Of a DNA stretch of 64,000 bases, positions 1 to 12,228 are shown one piece after another. Positions within the stretch are counted from its first letter, which is position 1. Each line of letters begins with the position of its first letter. The position numbers and the translations under genes are program-made. This stretch comes from Allomyces arbusculus (Eukaryota; Blastocladiomycota; Blastocladiomycetes; Blastocladiales; Blastocladiaceae): the NCBI GenBank assembly GCA_027604705.1, contig JADHYV010000009.1, positions 124,001 to 188,000 of the forward strand, in the 5' to 3' direction. The notes beneath the pieces were generated by a model. It was not told the DNA's origin. It worked only from the letters and a program-made list of their open reading frames with translations, and did no database searches.

Positions 1-1
1 C

Positions 2-535
2 GACACTGCGTCGGACAACAAGACCTCTGGTTTCCCTTGGTGGGCGGGTCTACTGATCGCGCTCGCCATTCTCGGCATCGCCGCCGTTCTGTTCATCGCG
101 CGCCGACGTCGGTCGCGGTCCGTCGACAAGGACCTCGCCACGACCGCACCCACGTCCCCTACCTCTGCTGCCCCTGCCCCGCCGTTGATTCCCATGTCGC
201 AAGCGCCGCCGCCGCCGCCCCCGCCTACCCCAGCGCCACCGGCGACCCGCGGCGACGCCGTCTCCGGTCGACCATCCAACGCCGGCACGTCATCCTCGGC
301 ACCGATGCTCTCAGACGCATCGGCTGCCGCCACGGCCGCGGTTGCCGCCATTGCCGCAGCGCGCGCACGTACACCCGCGGGCGAGCGCGTCATGTCGACG
401 GCGGTCGATCCGGCATCCACGGTCGCCGTGGATATTGCCGTGCCCATGGCGGGGGACGACGACGACGACTCCACCATGTCGTTCCCGTTGCCCGGCTCGG
501 ACGGTGAAGAGAAGAAGCTTGTCGTGCTTGTATGA
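2..535 (+). CDS. C-terminal end of a single-pass membrane protein (5' partial)
   Basis: The frame is open from base 2 to a TGA at 533-535, so the window catches only the last 177 residues. Near the start there is one clear hydrophobic segment of about 22 residues (WWAGLLIALAILGI onward) followed at once by a basic stop-transfer run (ARRRRSRS). By the positive-inside rule the rest is a cytoplasmic tail. The tail is low complexity: a run of ten or so prolines, an Ala-rich stretch, an acidic GDDDDD patch and a charged end (EEKKLVVLV). This layout suits a type I surface or wall-sensor-like protein whose ectodomain lies left of the window. No catalytic domain is visible, so function cannot be named. 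The base composition matches other coding exons here. Confidence 0.7.
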   Translation, partial: DTASDNKTSGFPWWAGLLIALAILGIAAVLFIARRRRSRSVDKDLATTAPTSPTSAAPAPPLIPMSQAPPPPPPPTPAPPATRGDAVSGRPSNAGTSSSAPMLSDASAAATAAVAAIAAARARTPAGERVMSTAVDPASTVAVDIAVPMAGDDDDDSTMSFPLPGSDGEEKKLVVLV

Positions 536-1124
536 TGCCTTCGGGTCGGCGCCGATTTTTGTGCCCCTGTCCCCCTTCGCTCGCCCTGTCCCGTGTCACC
601 CACATCCTGTTTGCAGTGCCGTTCATGAAAGCCCACTGAGTTTTGGTCTAGACAAAGAGATATTTTTGCTACATCGCGCGCTCTTTGATGTGATCTCGAA
701 TGAGTTTCTCCCACCTGACCGACCCGCGGCGGGATATCACGTAGTCCTAAGCGGCGTCCTCGCGTTCGTCGCTCGTCGTTGTGTGTTGATTCGAAATGTG
801 CGATGCAGCATGGTTGGCCCTCGCGTCCCCCAGCCACGTCTCGGAGCACCGCCGTTGGTCTAGATCAGTCAAGGTGGAGCATTTGCGTCATATCGGTTGG
901 CCATTCCTGAACGGCATTGCGTCGACCAACGAACATCGTGCATTCAGCTTTCCCCACATTGCCGCGTGTACCCCGTTGTCGTCTTGAGCATACAAATTGA
1001 GGGCCACACTGCGTGCTTGCTGTCTTTCTCTCCAAGTTGCCGTAACCATCTGTCACACCGACACGGCCTGCTCCGACCATCCACGACTTTGGACCAGCTG
1101 TCGTTCTGGAACTGCATTCCCACC
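536..1124. other. Intergenic, no gene seen
   Basis: The 3' flank of the membrane-protein gene. Only short, overlapping ORFs without recognisable motifs. The last 70 bases (from about 1075) resemble the 5' leader of the small secreted family, including a TTTGGACCAGC string close to the CTTGGACCAGC of the intact copies. Confidence 0.5.
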
Positions 1125-1337
1125 ATGGTGCGCACCTCGACCCTGATCCCCGCCGTTCTGGCCACACTCGTCACGCTCGCCAAGTTCTCGACCATGAACC
1201 ATTTCGCACTCGGGTCTCTGGTCCCTGGCAGCGCCGCGTGTGCGTATGGTCTTGCGACAGCCAAAGGGCTGCAGCGTCATCGAGTCGTGGTCTCATGGGC
1301 GGGTGCTGAAGGTTGCTGGCAGTGCTGGTTGGGTTGA
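1125..1337 (+). pseudogene. Faint first-exon copy of the small secreted Cys-rich family
   Basis: An ATG in a good context (CACCATGG) opens a 70-residue frame. Its first 37 residues look like the family signal peptide (VRTSTLIPAVLATLVTLA) followed by SLVPGS, matching the SLVPDG/PVPDG motif that follows the signal peptide in better copies. The leader just upstream also resembles that of the intact copies. No second exon with the Cys module is recognisable downstream, so this is best read as a decayed or truncated copy. Confidence 0.3.
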
Positions 1338-1779
1338 TGGTTGATGCTGTTTCGAGGAGGAAATGGATGTCACCTGACACATTTCATTCATGGTTTAATT
1401 CCATTCCTCCCGTCAGCTATCAACCAAACCGACGAGGCCATATCTTGCTTTCCACGTTTTCCACGGAAGCGGGCATCGTTTGCAGTCGCGTCAAGTTACG
1501 CGACATGGCCTTTCCCATGTCTCAGAGAACCCTGCCGCCCTCAGAGATCGAACTAACTTGCCATTTCATGTCGGTCAGACTGTGCCGCATCGGCTGCTCG
1601 CCATCGCTGCAGAACAGTTCATTGTCGGCCTATACTTTTGGGGTCGCGCCGCGCGCGCCTTCCTTCTCTCCAAGTCGCTGCTTCACGCACCATGCGCACA
1701 ACTGCTCTTCCAACCCTCCTTGACATTGAACCAACCGCAGTTCCGGATCTCCACCACCTTAGCGCTTAGCGACGACTGT

Positions 1780-1899
1780 GATCCACGCCTTTTTGCCGCG
1801 CTGGCCATGCTCACTGTCATCTCAACCAGGCCACGATGCGCGCTTGGATCCCACGTTCCAGACAGCCAAGGCATTTCCGACAGGACCCACTCGGGCTAA
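1780..1899 (+). pseudogene. Very faint relic of the small secreted family signal-peptide region
   Basis: The frame reading FAALAMLTVISTRP then GSHVPDSQG lines up with the end of the family signal peptide and its PVPD motif. There is no family-like start and no Cys module nearby. The similarity is short and could be chance. Confidence 0.2.
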
Positions 1900-2190
1900 T
1901 TGGATGATGGATTGGTTAGTGTGGATGTATTGGCCTGTGTTGCCGTGTACGCCATTGACCCCAATGACTCACAATTTGGAAATGCCCGACGGAGCCCATC
2001 TGGCACTTTGTTGCGCACTTGCAAGCATGTCAACGTCCATCCTGCACCACTCCACATCAACTCACGTATCGATGCTAGAAGGGATGCGACCCACTCGCAG
2101 TCTGTGAGATCCGAATTGGACACGAGGTTTAGAACTCGAAGCGCTGACAGAAGTGGCATCTGCACCATTGCCAAGACAATAAATAACAAA
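1896..2190 (-). pseudogene. C-terminal LRR fragment of the F-box/LRR family
   Basis: On the minus strand the frame reads LLSALRVLNLVSNSDLTD, CEWVASLLASIREL and FPNCESLGSM. This matches, in order, the last leucine-rich segments of the neighbouring relic at 2495-4150 (LRVLDISLNYNLGAGQWIAA) and of the intact 580-aa gene at 22761-24503. No upstream part of the gene continues in frame, so it is an isolated 3' fragment of a further copy. Confidence 0.45.
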
Positions 2191-2494
2191 AGGCAATGTG
2201 GTGGAACTCGCCGTTTGAGGGTAAATAATGTGAAGTCTCAGCCATTCAACTATGGGTAGGCACTTGGACCATTCACTCAAATGAAGAGCGAGACCCACTT
2301 CAATCACGACACGGCCACCCGTCCAGGCTGTAGCAGTCTCCTGATGATTTTTGCATCCTAGCGCTGAACTCTCTTGGGTGCAGAGTGAGCATGACTCGAC
2401 GCGCTGGACACACAGATCTAATGAAAAGCTTTGTGATAAACAAAACCAACAAACGTGACAAATGCAACAATGCACTTTGCTAAAAAGATGAGCA

Positions 2495-4150
2495 TCATTT
2501 CCGCATTAACAGGCAGCCGCCCACATCAATAATCTGCAGCTTGGGTACGCCCAAACGCGTCTTGCCCGCGCGCTGTTGCGCGTCAGCATGCGCCACAACA
2601 GCAGCGTTCTCCATAAACCAAGCGCAGTGCTCTACCTTGAGCATGCGCAGCGACGCCGGCAGAGCTGCAATCCATTGGCCGGCGCCTAGGTTATAGTTGA
2701 GCGAGATGTCGAGAACACGCAAGGTCGGCCGCATGAGCATGACAGGCACCTCCTAGAGCCCGCACGACCGCAATGCGAGAGACTCCAGGGCAGCTGGTAT
2801 CCGTGACGCGAGCAACGCCAAGTCAGCTGGGTTCAAATCCATTCCCAAAACATCAAGACGCTTCATGGCCGGAAACATCCGCGTGGACTCCACGCCCTCG
2901 GTCAGCCATTGCGTGTTTAATTGGCCAAACAATGACAACGACTCGAGCGATGGCGGCAGCGGTTGGGTGCAGCGTCATGAATGGGAATGACCGGGGAATA
3001 TCGTATGGGGTGGAGCGCAAAAGTGCAGATCATGAACCCCTGGTGCAACCAGCTGCTGCACAACGTGATTAACACTCGACGGGCCAGGTAGGGAGGCTGA
3101 CCGTGAGCGCATGCGAAGCAGTTGGGAGCTTTTTCAGAGTCGAGAGCAGGTGCCCGTGCACTTTTGTCGGCTCGTTCCAACACCACTAGTCGTTGGCACA
3201 GAATTGTAGGCACTTCACAAGCAGAGAAGACTTCACGCGGGAAGAGAAGCTGAGCTATCATGGTTCGTTGAAACCCAAGAACGACAAGCAAAGTGTGAGA
3301 GTTCCATGGACGCGCTGAGGGACGCCAGAGTGTAAAGAGCGAGCGGAAGATCCGTGGGCGGAAGAAAATAATGTGAAAACGTCGTCAGATTGGGAAGCTG
3401 CGCAGCGAGAACACGGGCCAAGAAGATCGTGCTCTGTAAAAGTCCATGTTGTCCTGCTCTCGCAACAGCTTAAGGCTCATCAGCGACGCAGGAAGCCGCT
3501 CATAGACGATGCCGAGCTGGTCACCCCCTTCCAAATACATGTTAAAATGCTGCGTCAAGTGACGCAGGCGTGGCGGGAGCCACTGTGCAACGCAACGACA
3601 CGTTCCCATCTCGGCGGGAATTTCGCGAAGTGTGAGCAAATCAACGCTGGGGGGTGCTCAAATTGCGAGCGAACTCGCCCTAGACCTTGCCCTCCTCCCA
3701 CCGACAGTTCCGGTCGATACACCGAGTCTGGTTGAGCGGGATCGGTACCATCGACCAAGAGCAAACTTCAGGCGTCATCTCTGCAGCGTCCTCCAAGTGT
3801 GGCATGTGCACGTGATGTTGGTCTCGCACAGGCAAAACAGTTCGTGTGTAAATGTCATGGAACCGTCGCTTTTTGCGAGGCGTGTCGCGGCATACGCGCC
3901 AATGCATGACGGCCAGTTGCAGATCCAAGCGTATGGCACATGGCCGGAGCCGTGATGTTCGTCCCTGTAAAGCTGTCGCTGGGGTTGAAGAAGAACGCGC
4001 GGCCCATCCTTGGCGCACAAGCGCAGCGCAGATCGCTGAGATAAAGAAGCAGGCCGACGAAATGGCCAAATGAAACAGCGAAGCGCGGCCAGAAATGTCG
4101 TGCACCCATTTGTAACTGAGCTCGAGCAGGTCCAAGGACAACAATTCAAG
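2495..4150 (-). pseudogene. Decayed F-box/LRR gene
   Basis: Read from right to left, this stretch contains the whole order of the intact gene at 22761-24503 but in broken frames. The F-box start (LSLDLLELSYKWVHDISGRA, about 4144-4000) matches the intact VERLPYDVLETLCLAIHDG region. A middle block (AQWLPPRLRHLTQHFNMYL, about 3590-3530) matches TAWLPEHLHHVSLVWDSL. A block near 3400-3320 (AAQLPNLTTFSHYFLPPTDL) matches ALARLKHLVVFEHTYLPFEDL. C-terminal LRRs lie at 2938-2495 (AMKRLDVLGMDLNPADLALL; LRVLDISLNYN). Several stop codons and frame changes separate the blocks and no set of plausible introns restores one reading frame, so this is a host pseudogene. Divergence from the intact copy is high, so the duplication is not recent. 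Confidence 0.6.
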
Positions 4151-5112
4151 CGTTCGGTTGTGTTGCGGCTGCCAGCACTCCTGCGGCCGTTGTTGGAATT
4201 AACATGAAAAAGCAGAATGGAAAGTTGGGAACTTGCGCTTGTGCGTCGTTTTGCAACGAGTACCGGTCGCGTAGACACAAACCAGCTGTTGGCTGAGGTT
4301 ACTGTCGTGGATGTCTGTGCGGATGCATCATGCTTCCACCAAACTGAAATGAACGATGCAAATGAGCTGCAACAAGCTGGAACAAGAAAACTCACTCTGA
4401 AGCAGAATTTGCAAAGAAATCGAGCTCGCCAAAACCATAAAAGAGCACCCCAAGAACATTTTTCGGTGGAACACAAAATGTCGAGACAGAATATCGCTTG
4501 AACGTTCGAATTTCTGTCTCAGCTTGCGAGTTTCGCTTCTTGCCCCTCGCAGCATGCGTGATGCGTATCGTCCTGCTTGCGTGTCTCAGAAGTGACAAAA
4601 TAAACGCGGACCGCGCTTGGAGAAGATGATGCTCGCCACAGCCGCATTTGGTTTCCTCCCCCAGAATGATGAGATCAAATCTATGAGTCTCAACTTCCTT
4701 TCCCGATGAAGACGACTAGTGTATTCTGTCACCTCCAAAGTCCAGTTTCCACGCGGCTCGACGGTGTGAGAAGTAGAAGAGATTCAGAGTAGTTCACGCC
4801 CTGCGATTCCTGTACAAGTTTGGCTCAGACACAATGATACGTATGATTTCCTGCCTGCTTGCGTTCAAACGAAGCTATTCACATCCTTACCTTAAATGTT
4901 CGCAACGCACCAGAGTATGGCCTCAGTCCATCACACTTTGGGAACTCACGGGCGCAGCCGACAGCGTTGATGACGAGGATCAACGACGAGACGACGGCAC
5001 CGAACTTGTTCGACATATCTGATCCAGCAAGGTCGCTCAACACAATTTGTTAAAATGCCCCAGTCTCCACCAGCCCCATTGTGCCTTTAGTCTCTCCAAT
5101 CCAACTCTGCGT
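4151..5112. other. Intergenic, no gene seen
   Basis: Lower in GC than the flanking genes. All ORFs are short and without motifs. It separates the F-box relic from the 3' end of IFT139. Confidence 0.5.
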
Positions 5113-8100
5113 TCATGGTCGTAGCATGCCGCGCGCACGGACCAATACGTCGCGATGCATGTGCACGAGCATGGGCGCCCCACCCGCGTCCGTTGCCGTC
5201 GCCGGCGGCGTTTTCCCTCCCTCGGCCACGAGAAGCGGGACCGCGATTGCCGGATCGTCACCGACCTCGACCGCGCCAGCACCGACCAGATCAAGCACGC
5301 GACGCGCGACGCGAATCGCCTCGGTGGGCCGTCCCGCACGAACTGCGAGAATTGCCAAATGCGCACCGAGTGCTGCGCGCGATCTGCCCTCAGCGAGCCA
5401 CGCACGACGCAGGTGCGCGAGTGCCGTTGCCGGCTGAGTTTGCCGATCGGCAATCGCTGCGCGCAGCGCCCACGCACACCACGCGCCGCGACCGCCGTCA
5501 CCCGGGTAAATGTCGAGCGTCGATTTCACAAGTGCCTCGGCCGCGTCAGGTTTGGCCGCGTCGAGGTAAATCTGCGCGAGGACGAGCCACGCGGTCTCCA
5601 GATGCAGTGCGTCCTCGAGCACCCACTCTCGTGCCGCGAGTTTCTTGAGATAGGGCTTGGCCTTGCCGGGCTGCGACATGAGCAATTGGCCGATGCCGCG
5701 AGCGAGTTGCACGGCCGGAAGGTCGTCGGGGAGGTTGCTGTTGGTGAGCACGTCGAGCCCGTGCTCAATGTCAGCGCGCTTGCGCGAGCCGAAGTACGTG
5801 TAGGCTTCCCAGACTTTGCGCTCGGGCGACGTGGTGGGCAGCTCCTATGCACAGAAAGGGGTGAGTGAGGGTCGAGCGTGGAACAAGGAGACGGTGGCCG
5901 GAATGATACCAACCTCCAGGACGCGAATGGCCGCTGTGACCACAGCCGGATCCACCTGCGACGCGAGTGCCGTCACGTCCGGGAACACCATGAGCTCGAG
6001 CACCTGGTTAGCAGATCTCGCGCGCCAGTACGCGTCGCCGCGGCACTTTTTGAACTCGCGAACCGCATCCTTGATGCTGTTCTTATTCCTAGATGTTGAG
6101 TCGCGTCAGTGGAGAGAATGCAAACGGAGGAGAGGACGAGCGAAACCAACGCACTTGTGGTACAGCCCGAGGCAAAAGTGATACCCCTCACTGCGCCTGA
6201 CACCTTCGCGCGGGCCCATGGTCGCGGTTGGCGACACCGTCAACGTCGGCTTGACCTCCTGTTTCTCCGGCAATTCGAGCTCGACGCGCGCCTCGTCAAT
6301 CCTCCCGAGCCGGTGCAGCAAATCGATCGTCTGCGCAAGCACCGCATACCGGTCGCGATCGGCACTTTTCCCACCACCCGTCTTCTGCCGCATCTGCGCA
6401 AGAATCTGCTTCTGGAATCCGATTGCCTGATCAAACTGGCGCCGCTGGATCAGGACCTGCGCCATGAGCCGCGCGCCCTCGCCGTGGTTCGCGTCCACCT
6501 TGAGCAGTTCCGTGCACAGTGCGTGCGCCTTGGCGAGCGCATCGGCCTTCCCGTCAGCCGCGGGCGAGACCGCTTGCACGTAATGCTGCGCGAGCGCAAG
6601 GAGCACAATCGTGCTGGCCGGCTGCAACTCGCGCGCCTGCACGAGTAGTGCTTCGACCTGTGCGCCGGCGTCGGCACCCGGCGCAGCCCCACCTTGGCGC
6701 ACGATCTCGGCCATTTGCAGGCACACGGCCGCCTGGACCGCCGGTTGCCGCGCGGCCGCCGCCCGGGCACGACGCAGCATGTCCATGGCCTTATTCGCGT
6801 TCCCGCCCTGTCGGTACACTTGTGCAAGCACTTCCAGAAGCGGCAAGTCCGCCGCGGTCGCCTGCGCCGCACTCGGCGCATTTGCCTTGATCCGCTCGAG
6901 GTGCGCAACGGCCGTCGACTCGGCCTGGTCGAGGTGTCCGAGCTTCAAGTGCAGTGCCGCGAGCGCCACAACCTGGTCAAGAATCGCGTCGGTGGCACGC
7001 GTGCCTGCAGCGAGCGCCGCGTCCACACTGTCCTGTAAGTACTCGAGTGCACGCGCGTACTCGTGGTTGCGCACGAGGACGGCCGCGACTTTGCGCGTGA
7101 GGTGCGCGGCCATGGCCTCACGCGCGGGTGCGGATGACGAGGCCGTGTCCGAGTCGGGGTTGCCGCCGGGGAGGTAGCAGAGCGCCGTCGTCAGGGCGTC
7201 AACGGCGCGATCAACGTCGCCGCGCGCGAGGTACGCGTCGGCGAGGGCGAGTTGCGCAGGGAGGGACCCGGGTTGCAAGTCGACGAGCGCTGCGCATACG
7301 CGAATCGCGGCACGGTGGTCGTGCCGGACGGTGCGGTGCACGTGAGCTTGAGCGCGCGTTGAAATCCAGGTCAGTGCTGGCTCGGTCGAGGCCGCGTCGC
7401 GGAACAGCGTCAGAGCGCGGTCGACTTGTGTGGCCACGCGCTTTTCGCCAGCGAGCAGCAAGTGCGCTTCGAGCAACATGAGCTCACCCTGGAGCGTCGG
7501 GTAAAATGACACGTCGCGGCGCGCCTGGACCATGAGGCTTTCGAGTTCCTTGGCGTTGGTCGTCGTCAGCAGCGTCTCGATCCAGTACATGAACTGGTCA
7601 CGCGGTGCCGTCAGTTTCGGGCGCGTGCCGTTGGCCACGGGGGCCAGGGCCTCGCGGGCGCCGTCGAGGTCGCCGCGAATCCGGAGCGCACGGGCGCGGA
7701 GCATGTGGAATTGGTCACACTTGCGCACGTCGAGGTTCACGGCGAGTGCCGCATCGAGGGCGGCAAGTGCATCGGCTGAGCCCTTGGCGGGATCCCATCT
7801 AGGGCGCGCCGTCTTGCCCGTCAGCGACGTGACTCCCATGACCAGACTCGATGGGAGTTCCGTGAGCAAAGCGGTTTCGCGTAGACCCGCAACATCGGGC
7901 CAAGCGCCCGGGTGTGCCGCGAGCTCGGCCATCAAAAACGCAGCCGGCGCGTGCTGCGGGAACCGGTCCATTACGCCGCGAATCGATGTCTTGGCGGATT
8001 CGACTTGCCCGGCGAGAAACTGGGCCAACGCGAGCAGCGTGCCTGTTTCGGGCGACCCGGGATACACTTGCGCAATGAACTCGCCGAGCTCGAGCAACGC

Positions 8101-10219
8101 GGCCGCCGGGACATGGCCGCCCATGGCCGCGACATCGTCGGGGCCACTCGCTGCACCAGCACCATCGTCGGCATCGTCCGCAAGTGGGCGGGACGGGCAC
8201 ACGTCGACGAGATCACGCGCGACCTGAACAAGCAGTGGCACATTCAGCGCTGCTAGGTACTGCAACCCGGCTCCTGCAGCGGCCGCGGCGGCATCAAACG
8301 CGCGCTGTACGCAGTCGCGCAAGTGTGCGAACCGCACGGCCGCGTCACGATGCCGGCGCCATTGAATCGCCGCGGCCAAGTACGCGGCGAGTGGCGACCT
8401 CCCGGAGCTCGAAGAAACAGGCTGGACTACTTCGAGCAGTTCGAGATCGCGGACGAGGTTGGCTTCGCGGTCGCGTGCGCCTGCGTTACCTGCGGCCTCG
8501 TCGAGTTGCAAAACCGCAAGCTCGGCCTCGAGCGCCCCCTCGAGCGCCGGCACGTGGTGCGAGTTGGCAGCAGTCGCTTGCTGGAACAGGTCGAGTGCGG
8601 CCTTGGGCTTGCCCTGGAGCAGCAAAACGCGCGAATACTCGCACAAGTAGGCGACGTTGGTCGGCGCGAGGGATGTCATGCGTTCGGCCAGCATCGCGAG
8701 GTCGTCGAGGATCGTGGTACCGCGGCCGCCACGGACCACGGTCGCGGGCGTGCCCGACATGGCCGAAGCGGCGGGAGTGCCGGGTAGCGGGATACGCGTC
8801 AGAAGATGCACGACGGACGCAATCAGTGCGGCATTCTCGCCCTCATCACGCCTCAGAACGGCGAGAAGTTGCGTGAGCCGCTGCGCACCGCGATCCGCCT
8901 GGCCGTCGCGGAGCAGGTCGACGAGCGCCAAGACCACCAGCGCGTCCACCGTCGGAATCGGGGACTGAGCTGACCCACCGGCCCCTGACGGTGACGCGCC
9001 GGCGAGCGTCAAGATGCGGTGACACGCGTCTGTGACCGCGTCCCACGCGCCCGTCGCAAGCGCGCAGTGCATGCCCTCGATCAAGGCCGGCACACACCGC
9101 GGCCGCGCGGCCACGAGCGCCAAAGCATACGTGCGCGCCTGGTCCGGCTGCCGACGGATCTCCTTGGTCGCAAGAATCTGGCCAATCAGCGCACCCGGGT
9201 TCTTTGGGTCGGTCGCGACCACTTCGTCAAACGGTGACTCGTCGGTACTGTCGGTCATGGTCGCGGTGCTGGCGGGTGGGCTGCGGAGCCATTGCGCACC
9301 GCTTGTTCCGAGCGCATCGGCCGACGAGTTTTGGGTCGCGACCGAGTCTTGGCTCGTGCCGGTGAATGCCTTGGACCCGCCGGCGCGCATACCGCGCGGA
9401 GACCCACTCGAGCCGGCATTCGACCACGAGTCAGTCGGCGCGCTGTCGTCGTCGCCATTGGGGTTGTCGATGAGTGGTGGAGAAGAACGGAAGAGTTGGA
9501 GCCAGCCCTCGGCAAGCGTTATGAGCGAGGCCGCCGGGGCGCCGCCAGGAAATCGTGAGCGCGCGGTGGAGAGCCACTTGTCGGTCTCGTCGTTCGCGGC
9601 GTTTACGATGCCGAGGAAGACAATGTGCATGAAGTAGGCGGTCTCGGTCAGCGAGGAGGACCCTTCTGCGAGGGCCAACGCCGCCTCCAGGTCCGAAATG
9701 GCATCGTGATCTGGGAAAACGGCAGCGTTGAGTCAAATTGTGGGTGGAAAGCGTTTACCCCAACGAGACAGAGTCGCTGCATACTGAGAGGGGTGCACCG
9801 AGAATGAGCGTGGATCAGAGCTGCTGGGCCCGCAGCGGCCAGAGACGGGTCGGAAACGAGTGGCGTCAGCTCGCGAACAGCCTCGTTGAACTTTCCTGGT
9901 CATGGCAAAACGTCATGATGGGAATTAAATTGATGTTTTTCACCATTGTTTTACTATCTTTCCAATCACCATACCCAGCAAGATGGAGGCGACGGCGCGC
10001 CAAAATCCAAGAACAGGGGCATCAACGGGACGAGCGCGCCGCAGGGCCACCTCGCAGCGCAGCCGCGCCGTTTGCCAGTACTTGCGGCGAATCAGGTAGA
10101 GAACCTATTGATCATGACCCGGCATAGTGGTGGTCGTTGAGCGGGTCCGAGGCTTGGGGATTGGTTTATGCGCAAGTCGCCAATGCTGCACCCACCGTGG
10201 CGGTTTCTTCGTGGTCCAT
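5113..10219 (-). CDS. IFT139: Intraflagellar transport protein 139 (IFT-A subunit, TTC21B family)
   Basis: TPR-repeat subunit of the IFT-A complex, which drives retrograde transport inside the flagellum. Proposed exons (minus): 10219-10196, 10104-9975, 9895-9785, 9710-6155, 6088-5914, 5844-5113, giving 1575 residues (human TTC21B is about 1316). Family matches seen by eye: N-terminal VLYLIRRKYWQTARLR (human INYYCQERYFHHVLL); GKFNEAVREL (GKTQEALREF); SEGYHFCLGLYHK (PGFQYCKGLYLW); and the extreme C-terminus DVLVRARGMLRP (DILDKARASLRP). Helical TPR pairs run throughout. A Ser/Gly/Asp-rich insertion of about 90 residues near residue 160-250 explains part of the extra length. The first coding exon is only eight codons and sits before an in-frame stop, so the ATG at 10219 is inferred. 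Head to head with VMP1, about 400 bp apart. Confidence 0.93.
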
Positions 10220-10622
10220 GCTGGTGCTCGTCGTTATTGGCGTGAGCTGCAGCAAGTTGGGTATTCTGGAGCCTGCTTGATTTTTCGTTTCCGGCACGCC
10301 GCGGGGTTGATTCGATGTTAACGGCCGACGTTGAGGCAAGGCAGCAAACGTCCGACGCGGTGATCAGCGGCCGCAACAGAGATGGCAGATTGTCCACGTG
10401 TGCTTCTCTACCGCCCAGCCTGACCTCACCGCAATTCACTTTCGACGTGGCCAGGGGCCCGTCACAACAACAGTCCGAACTGCTGCTGTTCGCGGCGTTC
10501 TGCTTTTTGTCGCCCTCTTGCGCTCCCGTCGCCAACGGCCGAGACGACGACCGACGAGGCTCCTCTGCACGCAAATCTACCAGCTCATAACCGTCGTGCT
10601 TCTTGCTGCAAGCTGCTCCGCC

Positions 10623-12228
10623 ATGCCGCGCGCGCCAAAGTCCAGCTCGCCGGCGCGGTCGCGCTCGCGGTCCTCGCGCCGCCCCGCTTCCACGACCCAA
10701 CAATCTATTAGCGAGCGCACCGGCACCGACACGCCCATCTCCGTGACCGACGAGCTCGATGTCGACGGCATTTCCATTTATCGCAGCCCTGTGTTAGTCC
10801 TGCGCTACTTTGTTGCCGCGCTCGCTCGCGGTGCCCGCTCTGCGGCCGTTGCAGTCGTGGCCAGGCGCAACTTCGTCGCCCTGGGTGCGGTCATCTGTGC
10901 AGGGCTGTTTGGCGTAGCGCAGATCGATGGGCCGCACCAGCCGGTACGCTTTCGTACTGACGGGGTGCACGCGCTGTGCTGTTTGGAGCTCTGATCACGA
11001 GCACCTCGCCCCCACTCGGTTATTCGATCTGAACGCTGTAGTGGGTCGAAGCCAGCACGTTTGCGCTCCAGTGGTACGGCTACTGGATCCTGCTCGGCGT
11101 ACTCTCGTCGGTCGGCCTCGGCACGGGCCTGCATACCTTTTTGCTCTTCCTGGGCCCGCACATTGCCCAGGTCACGGCCGCGGCCTATGCCTGCGGCCAT
11201 GTCGATTTTGACGCTCAGTCTTGGGAACCGTACGCAGTTTTCTGGCCTCGTCTGCGCTCTCGCGCTTCCTTTGCGCTTTTCTGACACTGGCTGAGCTCGA
11301 TAGGATCAATTGCACCCCCGTTCCGGCCGGCACTGTCTCCGCTATCACGCTCGCAATCGTCGCGCGCAAGGTCCAGTGGGAAGCGTTTTGCTGGGGTCTC
11401 GGCACGGCCATTGGCGAGCTCCCGCCTTACTTTGTCGCTCGTGCCGCCTACCTCTCTGGCCGTCGCTCGGCCGAGCTCGCCGACGTGGATGCGCTGCTCG
11501 ACACGCCCACCAAAACCCAGTCGTGGTCTGACTGGGCCAAGGTCCAGGTTGCCGCTAGCATGAAGCGGTTCGGGTTCTGGGCCATTCTGGCGTGCGCATC
11601 GGTACGGTTCCCGTCTTGTTTGCAGCATACGCTCTGTTCAGAATCATGCTTACTCGTTGAACGGCCATAGATCCCCAACCCGCTGTTCGACCTGGCCGGC
11701 ATCGTCTGCGGCTCCGTCGGTATCCCGTTCCGCACCTTCTTTGGCGCGACCATGATCGGCAAGGCCGTCATCAAGACGTCCATCCAGTCGCTCTTTGTCG
11801 CAACGCTCTTCTCGGCTAACGGGCGCGACGCTCTCCTCGGTCTGCTCGGCAAGATCGCGCCCGCGCTCCAGGCGCCCGCCGCGCGATTCCTCGACGCGCA
11901 GGTGCGCCGTTACTTGCGGCAGCCGGGCGATACGACTGGCGGCGAAATGCCGTCGGAGCCGCAGGGCGCCGCCGCGTTTGTCGGCATGGCCTGGAACGGC
12001 GTGATTGCGGTCATGCTCGGATTCTTTGCTGTGAGTATTGTTGAGAGTGTGGCCAAGGGCGAAATGGAGCGCCTGCTCACAGCCGGCGCGCCCGACGGAA
12101 ACGTGGTTGGGGCCAACGTGGTAGCGGCGCGCGTGGATGATAAAGTGGATGCCGCCCTGGTGCAAGCAACCAAGGCGTCGGGCCGGAGTACGCCGTTGGC
12201 GACCAAGCGGCGGCCACGACGAGATTAG
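10623..12228 (+). CDS. VMP1: Vacuole membrane protein 1 homologue (ER scramblase, autophagy)
   Basis: VMP1 is an ER multi-pass membrane protein with a VTT/DedA-type domain. It scrambles phospholipids and is needed for autophagosome formation and lipid-droplet and lipoprotein release. Exons: 10623-10943, 11042-11229, 11304-11601, 11671-12228, giving 454 residues. Diagnostic blocks in order: [75 protein letters not shown] and [17 protein letters not shown]; all are nearly identical to animal VMP1. The N-terminal 50 residues are Ser/Arg-rich and poorly conserved. The second intron is fixed by frame: the donor after 11229 and the acceptor before 11304 join SWEP to INCTPVP. Unlike most fungi (Dikarya lack a clear VMP1), this lineage keeps it. 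Confidence 0.93.

Noticed and set aside
2820-2850. tRNA-like string GGGTTCAAATCC
   Set aside because: Lies inside the F-box/LRR relic; no acceptor stem or anticodon arm can be folded around it.
8846-9097. Minus-strand ORFs overlapping the IFT139 main exon in other frames
   Set aside because: Arg-rich shadows of the TPR-coding frame.
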